NCBI RefSeq assembly: GCF_024586455.1
Contig: NC_065922.1
Coordinates: forward strand, 32,236,089 to 32,300,088
Direction of reading: 5' to 3'
DNA from: Bactrocera neohumeralis
Lineage: Eukaryota > Arthropoda > Insecta > Diptera > Tephritidae
DNA length: 64,000 nt
Below are positions 57,006 to 64,000 of the stretch, in pieces (the first letter of the stretch is position 1; each line of letters begins with the position of its first letter). Both the position numbers and the translations under genes were made by a program. The notes below the pieces were generated by a model. That model had not been told where the DNA came from, did not search any database, and worked only from the letters and a program-made list of their open reading frames with translations.

Positions 57006-58640
57006 AAAAACCGAGTGCTGATTTTTTTAGTAACTTTTTGGTAATTATTTAATAGTTCCAATAGTTAATTTTTTTATACATAAATTAAATAATCTTCAGA
57101 TCTTACCCGACACGGTCGAATCATATCAAATGGCGGAAAAATTGTATATGACATGTTCGACTCTACTAGTATCGAAGCTTAAAAAACCTTATGTAACAGT
57201 ATTTTTATTATACTTTAGGACCACCCTTATGCACATGTGTGGCCATACACCGCACTGCATTATAAAACTTATAGCGCAACAAATTGGCGAGGCAATTTAC
57301 AGGGAACGTGCTAATAAACATTATTTTTGAAGTAAAAATTACCAGAAATATACCAATGAATATGTGTGTTTGCAAGTTTTTTTTTTATATTTCGGCGGCA
57401 ATAAAAACACAACAGTCAAAAACAGTAATTACAAAACAGCGATTTATGTCTATAAGCGTGTGTATGGATGCACGCCAAGTTTAATAACTGCGCATGCGCG
57501 CGCTAATTTGCCTTAAATAAACAGAAAATTAGATTACAAATTATATTTACCGTTATTTGCAAGGCATATGTGAATGAATGTGTATACAAAAGCATAAATT
57601 TACATATTTAATTAATTTAATTATTTTTTTATATAATTTTTTTTTATATTATTATAATTTTGGTTTCCATTATTAAAAATAACTGCTTAACCACTGAACT
57701 GCATTCCGCATATGATATATGCTATATGATTTTTTATACACAAATTTTATAAAAAAGTACCAGAACAATTGTTCTCGCCGCCTAACAACTTTTATCATAT
57801 AAGCATCAGTGCTGACGAACCGCTGACAGCTGAAGTCTGCGAACAATAAGACGCCCACGGTCCCACAACCGGACGATTTACACATTTCAATCACATTTAG
57901 ACAACGATTTGCACTACTCAACTGCAAGAATGCAGCGTGTAAGTACGCATTTATAAATAAATACACACATATACATGCATACATACTCACTATATTGTGC
58001 ACAAATAAATGCAAAACATGAAATGCGAAAAAAATCACAAATTTTTAAATCGAAATTGTAAAAGCCTGTAAAACTTTGTGTGAAAAACTCAAAACTTTCA
58101 TGTGTTGACATGAATGCAAATGCGTATGTGTGTGTGTGTGTGTGTGTGTGACTTTGCAGGTTTGTCACTCGTTCATTTGTAGTGTTGCTTTTGTGAAAAA
58201 GTTTATTTAAGTTATGACAATGCCGACGGATATATCAGCTACTTGTTTGAGCTTGAAGTGCGCTCAAAGGCTGGCATTGTAATAAGTGTAAGTGAGTATG
58301 CACTTATATGCATGCGTGTGTGTGTGCGTGTGTCGATTTTAGTTGGCGTGTGAAAGTGTTTCCTGCAATCAATTCTCAGGCGGCTGCTTACAATTACAAA
58401 TGATATAAAATTAAACAGGAAAATTAATGTGTGAATAAGTAAGTGGAGCTGATAAAGTGACACTTTATGTATGTGTGTAGAAATGTAAGTGGAAAACACG
58501 TGTAACTACGTCGTATTTTTATCATTGAAGGTTGCATTTATCAAAACTGTATCAAGGTCTGATTTAAAAGATTGATCAAAAACTTTTATTTTAAATGTAA
58601 TTTTTAGAATGCTTTGTTATTAAAGTTTATTGGAAAAATA
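57006..58640. other. Unassigned AT-rich region, microsatellites
   Basis: CATA and (GT)n tracts (58125-58150), long T-runs; no gene recognised. The inverted GGACCACCCTTATG at 57219 may be the far end of the element holding the 56.2-kb tandem array. Confidence 0.4.
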
Positions 58641-58649
58641 ATTTTTATT

Positions 58650-58935
58650 TAGAGCGCCTAAATGTAGGCAAAATTTTTTTATTTGCCCAAATGAAAGCTG
58701 AGTTACATATTAAAAAGTAATAATATAGGCAATGCTTACAATGTTAGCGAAAATTAATTATTTTGTGTCAAAACGCCTAAAAGTAGCCAGCATTTTATTT
58801 AAAACAATTATATTTGTCTAAACGAAGTTATTAATACATATTAATACTTCCAATACTGTCAATATTTCCATTGTTACACATACATACATAACTTTCTGTC
58901 AAATCGCCTAAATGTAGGCAACACTTTTATCAAAA
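58650..58935. repeat. Three-copy repeat with palindromic core GCCTAAATGTAGGC
   Basis: CGCCTAAATGTAGGCAA at about 58650 and 58909 and CGCCTAAAAGTAGCCAGC at about 58770 are followed by (A)CTTTTAT/ATTTTTTTA and AATTAT-type sequence. The core GCCTA-AATG-TAGGC can form a 5-bp hairpin. Copies are spaced about 120-140 bp. Confidence 0.65.
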
Positions 58936-59425
58936 AATTTTCTAATAGAAGCCTGAATTATATACTTGTTTACGAAAATTTTGCAATATTCACTATAACA
59001 ATTATTGAAATATCTAATTTGCAAAAATAGTTAGTTCTTAACAATTGTTTTATTTTGAAAGGTTCTTCATGAAAAAGTTCAGAAGAGAAGAATATGGGAA
59101 AAATATTAATTCTGAATAGGGCAATGATAAGAGAGTGAACAAATTGAACAAAAGCAGTACTCCGAAGTCATTTAATATGAGAAGAGCTTTTTGAAGTGGA
59201 GTCCTGTGTAAAAGTTCACGCAAGAGAGAAAAGTTTTCTGAGCGCCATTCAGTTGGGAATGGCCAAAAACGATTATTTTACGTATGGCTCAAGCAGCTCA
59301 CGACTTCCAGTCTTAGTATCCTCTGGGTAGCTAAAAAGCATGCGTTTGAAGGCGAGCTGACGTGAGAAGGCGAAACATCGACCAAAGCTCATATTTTTTC
59401 CCGCTTTTTTGACATTTCTCTTCTT
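58936..59425. other. Unassigned region
   Basis: No protein or repeat family recognised. The right half may already belong to the transposon that follows (CTTTCTTAAGG-type leader at 59410). Confidence 0.35.
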
Positions 59426-59429
59426 AAGG

Positions 59430-60140
59430 TTTGTCATTTCATCATGGAAAGATATACAATCCAACAATGAGTCGAAATTATTTAAATTTACTATCGAAAT
59501 TCGCGGTCAGTGGCCTCAACTTAAAGATAATATAATTTATGGTCGTCATAATCATCCTGTCAGATCATTAATTGAGCGTCTAGTAGAAAAATTTTAATCT
59601 ACAATCACAGTACAAAATGCCACGCCAGTGAGACAAAGAAGTGCCCGTAGTGTCGAGCATATTAATTGAGAAAGACCCAAATCAGTTTCTCTCACGTCGT
59701 TCTCTAGCATTGGGCATCCTTGTGACGTCGTTGTGGCGAATTTTGCTAAAAGATCTTGACCTACATCCTTACAAAATCAAATTGACACAAGAACTGAAGC
59801 CGCTTGACCATCAGAATCGTCGTATCTTCGTGAATTGGGCTGAGCAACAACTTGAAAATAATCCGGAAATCATCTTCAGCGATGAGGTTCATTTCTGACT
59901 GAATCGCTTCGTCTATAAGCAAAATATGCGTTATTGGCTAGACAGCAATCCCCACGTGCTCCATGAGTCACCATTGCATCCCTAAAAAATTACGGTTTGG
60001 TTCGGTTTATGGGCCGACGGCGTCTTTGGATCGTACTTCATCCATGATGATCAAGACCGGCACGTTACTATGAATGGGAATCGCTACCGCTCAATAACCG
60101 AATATTTTGGCCGGAATTGGATATGGACTTGGACAACATG
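59430..60140 (+). pseudogene. DUF4817-type Tc1/mariner relative, N-terminal two thirds
   Basis: MERYTIQQ start (59443, also present in a diverged form at 48.95 kb), then VKIIKFTIEIRGQWPQ-like HTH, RPVRSLIERLVEKF, SLWRILLKDLDLHPYKIKLT, QELKPLDHQNRRIFVNWAEQ, NNPEIIFSDEVHF (first Asp), SNPHVLHESPLHP, VWFGLWADGVFGSYFIHD and a GNRYRSITEYFWPELD-like end. This is the insect transposase family reading VTVWCGLWAGGIIGPYFF. Several frameshifts and stops. It breaks off at LDLDNM, exactly where WFQQDG (second Asp) would come. Confidence 0.78.
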
Positions 60141-60670
60141 GGTGACTGGCGACGAAAAATGGATCACATACGACAATATCAAGCAAAAACGGTCATGGTC
60201 GAAGGCCGGTTAATCGTCTCAAACAGTGTCCAAGCCGGGATTGACGGCCAGGAAGGTTTTGCTGTGTGTTTGGTAGGATTGGAAGAGAATCATCCACTAT
60301 GCGCTGCTCCCGTATGGCCAGACGCTTAATTCTACCATCTACTGCGAACAACTGGACCGCTTGAAGCAGGCGATCGACCAGAAGCGTCCAAAATTGGCCA
60401 ACGGAAGGGTGTAGTGTTCCACCAGGACAACGCCAGATCACACACTTCGTTGATGATTCTTCAGAAGCTACGGGAGCTCGGATGGGAGGTTTTATCTATC
60501 CACCATATAGCCCGGACATAGCGGCAAGTGATTACCACTTGTTCCTGTCCATTGAACTCAATAGAGGCTTGTGAAAAGTGGCTGTCCGAGTTTTTCGCAA
60601 ATAAGGAGGGGGATTTCTACGAGGAGGGTATTATGAAGTTGCCGTCTAGATGGAAATCACTGTAACACTT
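60141..60670 (+). pseudogene. Mellifera-type mariner, C-terminal half, joined to a foreign N-terminal half
   Basis: From 60141 the sequence is mariner: VTGDEKWITYDNIKQKRSWS (first catalytic Asp), KPGLTARKVLLCVW-like, DWKRIIHYALLPYGQTLNST, YCEQLDRLKQAIDQKRPKLA, then HQDNARSHTSLMILQKLREL (second Asp), YSPDIAASDYHLF (last Asp) and FFANKEGDFYEEGIMKLPS. Same family as at 9.3 kb and better preserved, but with stops and frameshifts. Its own N-terminal half and left terminal repeat are absent. Confidence 0.82.
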
Positions 60671-61602
60671 TTTATATTATCAAATTTCTTAGCTTAGAAA
60701 ATTATATAGTTTATTATTTATAAAATCAGTTCTTTAAATTTTAAGAATGCTTTCATATTAATGATGTAATCAGTACACATGTACATACGTAAATATATAT
60801 TTTTTGACATTCTTGTAGTTGCAACTTGAAGGTTACTGTACTGCAAGTAAATACATATGTATGTGTGTAAGTATGTTTTGGATAACTTGTTCAAGTTCGC
60901 ATAATGCAGTATAACTTTATTTCACACATGCACCCACAGCCATACATATAAATATATGATTGTATGTGTCATGTATTATATGAAACGTATGCCGAGAAGA
61001 TATCTTCCGCCTGCGATTGCACAGCGAAGATGAACTCAAACAAGGGCAAGGTCATTGCGAACGTCATGTGAGCAGTGAAACTTACATACAAATGTACATA
61101 TGTATGTATTTCTTAATAAAAGCAGCAAATATTGCAGTTATGTTAAAAAGGGAACGCCCATAATAAGCCGGGCTATAATTATATGAATACGCAAGTTTAT
61201 TTAAGAAGAAAAAACAAAATAAAAAAGTAAAACAAAAATGTACTCTTGACGCTTATCACTCACATGCTTATCTCACGGGAAACAAATAAGCGCAGGCAAT
61301 GCAATTAAAAGTAAAAAGTATACAAAAACAAAAAGAAACTTTGGCAGAACGTGTGTAATGCGGGAATATTTATAATAAGAAATATAATATATACAGACAC
61401 TTTTTATTGCTAATAAATCAAATAAATTGCGAATTTCATTTCAAAACTGATGATGGACACATACATACATTGACACATACATATGTACATACGAATATAT
61501 TTACTCATAAGCAATTTAAATCGACACACGATTGCACGACGAAATCGCAAAAATAGCGCAATTAACACATAAAAATAATGCAAGCGCAAATAAAAATGAG
61601 TA

Positions 61603-61633
<31 letters not shown>

Positions 61634-61645
61634 CAAGCAAAATAT
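60671..61645. other. Unassigned AT-rich region
   Basis: CATATGTA microsatellites and a pure poly-A run of about 25 (61610-61633). Nothing else recognised. Confidence 0.4.
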
Positions 61646-61648
61646 TTT

Positions 61649-62400
61649 ACTTCGACTGCACTGAAGCCATAATATCCTACACACGCACATTTTTTATAGC
61701 ACAAAAGGATACAAAGAGATCTTTATCTTCATTTTGAGCGGTTAGTTTGTATGACAGGTATATGCTATAGTAGTCCGATCTGAACAATTTCTTCATAGAT
61801 TGTAGCGCAGCCTTGGATAAAAGTGCATGTTAAATTTCGTGAAGCTAACTTGTCACATAAAAAAGTTTTCCATACAACAACTTGATTTTGATCAGTCAAT
61901 TTGTATGGCAGCTACATGCTATAGTGGACCGATCTGAACACTTTCTTCAAAGATAATATAATTGCTTTGAATAATAGTCCATGCGAAATCTCATGAAGAT
62001 ATTTCGTCAAATAAAAAAGTTCTCCATACAAGAACCTGATTTTGATTGATTACTTTGTGTGGCAGGTATATGCTATAGGTGTCCGATCCGAACAATTTGT
62101 TAGAATATAGTAGCATTGCCTGGGATAACAGTCTATTTCAGTTTTAGCGAAGGTATGTTGTCAAATAAAAAAGTTTTCTATATAAGGCCTTGTTTTCGAT
62201 GGGTCGGTTTGCATGACAGCTACACACTATAGCGGTCCGATATCGACGTTTCAGACAAATTTCTTCTCTTCTTAGAGAGGAAAGGACATGTGCAAAATTT
62301 CAGCTCGATATCTCAAAAAGTCCAGTGACTAATGCACATTTCCTTGTGAATTTACAAACTTCGCGCCCCAAACTTAACACACCCTGTTAAGGGTATAACA
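61649..62400 (-). mobile_element. DINE-1/Helentron-like element with four internal ~155-bp units
   Basis: Opens CTTCGACTGCACTGAAG. Units start near 61730, 61884, 62038 and 62190, with TTTGTATGGCAGCTACATGC, TATAGTGGACCGATCTGAAC and AAAAAAGTTTTCCATACAA. Closes with ACCCT-GTTA-AGGGT (62381-62394). It is a full-length relative of the 44.1-kb copy. Confidence 0.72.
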
Positions 62401-63390
62401 ATACCACAGAAAAAAGATAATAATAATATATACAATAATGATAATTTTCGCTATGCTAAAGAATGACAAACGCGCAGACATGGCAAATTAAATAAGCTCG
62501 ATGAAATCATCTCAGACCCTCAACAGCGCATTTTTTCATCTCATTTCGGCGGCGGCGGCGTCGCGTTGGAATGAGGAACACAACCATCAACTATTTTACT
62601 ACAAGCGATGATTGCAGGCACCGATGCGGTAATTGTGGGTACGCTTCGTATTATTGTCGTTGTTGTATTTGCTTATAAAAATGATTGTGATGCTGCCGCT
62701 GTCGAGCTGTGACTGGTGAAGAGAGTGCGCTTAATAATGACGTTAATGATGGAACTAAACGTGGCGTTTACCGGGCATAAATTGACGCTGTTGCTATTTA
62801 ATATTTTTTTTCGTTTATTACAAAAGCTTGATTTTTGTTGTTGTCAGTTTTTATACATACATTCATATATGTATGAGAGTATGAAGAGGAAAATGCCCTG
62901 CAGAAAATGGTATTATAAATTAAATGCAGATATCAATAGAGATAGACTACCTATATTTGGGTTCAAAAGAGAATTAAGAGGTATGAATTACCCATTTAAC
63001 TTGTAATTTCTGCTGTATATTTAGATCTAATCGACTATAATAATATCTAAGTAGATTTAAGCATAAAGTACATATTGGTTATATGCTTGGCCCTCTTCTT
63101 CTATTTAGAATGCATACCGCTGGATATTATGCGACAAATGGAGAGACCTACAAGTTTTAAGCTAACCCCGAAAGGTTAATGGGTTTTTTGAGAAGCTTTT
63201 CCAAACCAAAAATATCACCTATTCAAATTGAGTCCATTTAAATGGCGCACGCAAACTGAGTCGATAAGAAAAGTTTTTGACTTTATGGTACAACCATCGT
63301 CCAGTCATCCAACCATCTGTTAATGACAGTAACAACGAAAAAGTTAGAGAACCGCTACTTGAATCAGAGAGATAATAGAGTATTTCGACA
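62401..63390. other. Unassigned region
   Basis: GC-richer patch at 62540-62790 with GGC and GTT runs; a 96-codon plus frame at 62716-63003 is unrecognised. Confidence 0.4.
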
Positions 63391-63394
63391 TCTT

Positions 63395-64000
63395 TTTTGT
63401 AGGTGTGACATTGGACAGCCTGTGCTCTTCACTCCTCACACGACCGCGATTATTGCCCAAGTACAGAGTCGCAACAAAATCTTCAAGTTGCAAGCATTAG
63501 ACAAAGAAAGGTTGTTGGCAACATACAAGACAATCGGTCGGTGGTCCTTAGCTACGCCGCAGAAATATGCTCGCCTGGATGCAGTGAAACACAGACGAGG
63601 AAGCTTCAGACATGTCAGAACACTGCACTTCGGACTATTACTGGATGCCTCTTGTTTTCTCCTATCGAACATCTCCACAGTGAGGCCCGCATATTCCGAG
63701 TTAAGGAGCATAATGAGCTCCTCTCCAAGCGTTTTCTGGTGGGATGTGTTCGTAGAAATCAGTCCTGTAGTCCTCCTACGAGCATCAAGAGGTCCTTCCT
63801 CAACTACGACGACGACACAAGACAATACGCCGACTAGTCTTCAGACACAATTAACTTCAAAAACGCACTGACTGCCACTTACAATGGACCTAAACACCTT
63901 CACTGACTCCATCTCAGTAAATGGTATACGTGGAGTCACACTGCCACCCATTGCATATGAAGAGCTCGAGTTACCGCGAGAATCAAGAGTGACCCTTTCG
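63395..64000 (+). pseudogene. Jockey-type LINE, C-terminal half, running off the window
   Basis: VGVTLDSLCSS, TPHTTAIIAQVQSRNKIFKL, LATYKTIGR, AEICSPGCSETQTRKLQTCQ, NTALRTITGCLLFSPIEHLH, RVKEHNELLSKRFLVGCVRR, RRSFLNYDDDTRQYAD then, in another frame, ISVNGIRGVTLPPIAYEELE, LPRESRVTLS. Post-RT segment and start of the Cys/His end of a Jockey-clade ORF2, frameshifted around 63540 and 63840. The same family as at 46 kb. Confidence 0.85.

Noticed and set aside
1..64000. tRNA, rRNA or snRNA genes
   Set aside because: I found no cloverleaf with A and B boxes at correct spacing. B-box-like words occur only inside the SINE-like repeats.

Overview
The window looks like nuclear DNA of a higher fly. My best guess is a tephritid fruit fly (Bactrocera/Ceratitis type). 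The reasons are a protein-coding gene with Drosophila-style polyglutamine and Ser/Gly/Asn-rich linkers, short GT-AG introns, AT-rich intergenic DNA full of CATA/CA/CAA microsatellites, and dispersed repeats of a kind I associate with tephritid genomes. The species assignment is inference; no database was consulted.

Only one real host gene is visible. On the minus strand between about 15.0 kb and 5.1 kb lie eleven exons of a RhoGAP19D / ARHGAP21-23 type Rho GTPase-activating protein. All joins have GT-AG borders and matching phases, giving about 1880 codons in total. In order they encode a low-complexity N-terminal region, a PH domain interrupted by a polar insert, a complete RhoGAP domain with its arginine finger, and a long disordered tail with two RRHT(L/V)G motifs. 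The first recognised exon begins inside a codon, so the true N-terminus (a PDZ domain in this family) lies in exons I could not identify, to the right of 15.0 kb or beyond the window. Two promoter-like/leader-like stretches on the minus strand, near 18.15 kb and near 42.5-43.3 kb, could be alternative 5' ends. Everything from 15 to 43 kb or further may therefore be one long first intron.

The remaining ~49 kb is a graveyard of mobile DNA. DNA transposons: mariner fragments of the mellifera type (9.3 and 60.1 kb), an internally deleted mariner with intact terminal repeats at 12.5 kb, another at 52.3 kb, a decayed mariner at 41.5 kb, Tc1-like DNA at 31.9 kb, and a DUF4817-type Tc1/mariner relative at 48.9 and 59.4 kb. 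Non-LTR retrotransposons: RNase H/C-terminal LINE ends at 16.0, 20.4, 31.1, 35.7, 50.0 and 53.9 kb, RTE-like DNA at 32.9 and 54.3 kb, and Jockey-type copies at 46 kb (minus) and 63.4 kb (plus). Non-autonomous repeats: TTAA-flanked MITEs at 30.0 and 36.9 kb, DINE-1/Helentron-like elements at 12.3, 16.8, 21.7, 26.9, 30.8, 44.1, 54.1 and 61.6 kb, and SINE-like units at 2.9, 12.2, 15.4 and 28.1 kb. There is also a processed ribosomal protein P0 pseudogene fragment at 27.1 kb.

The structures not explained by known families are a cluster of GGGATCCC-centred palindromes at 38.9-39.5 kb, a ~100-bp tandem repeat at 56.2-57.0 kb, a repeated hairpin at 58.65-58.93 kb, and a mosaic pseudogene joining two different transposase families at 60.14 kb. 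I saw no convincing new enzymatic or defence system.
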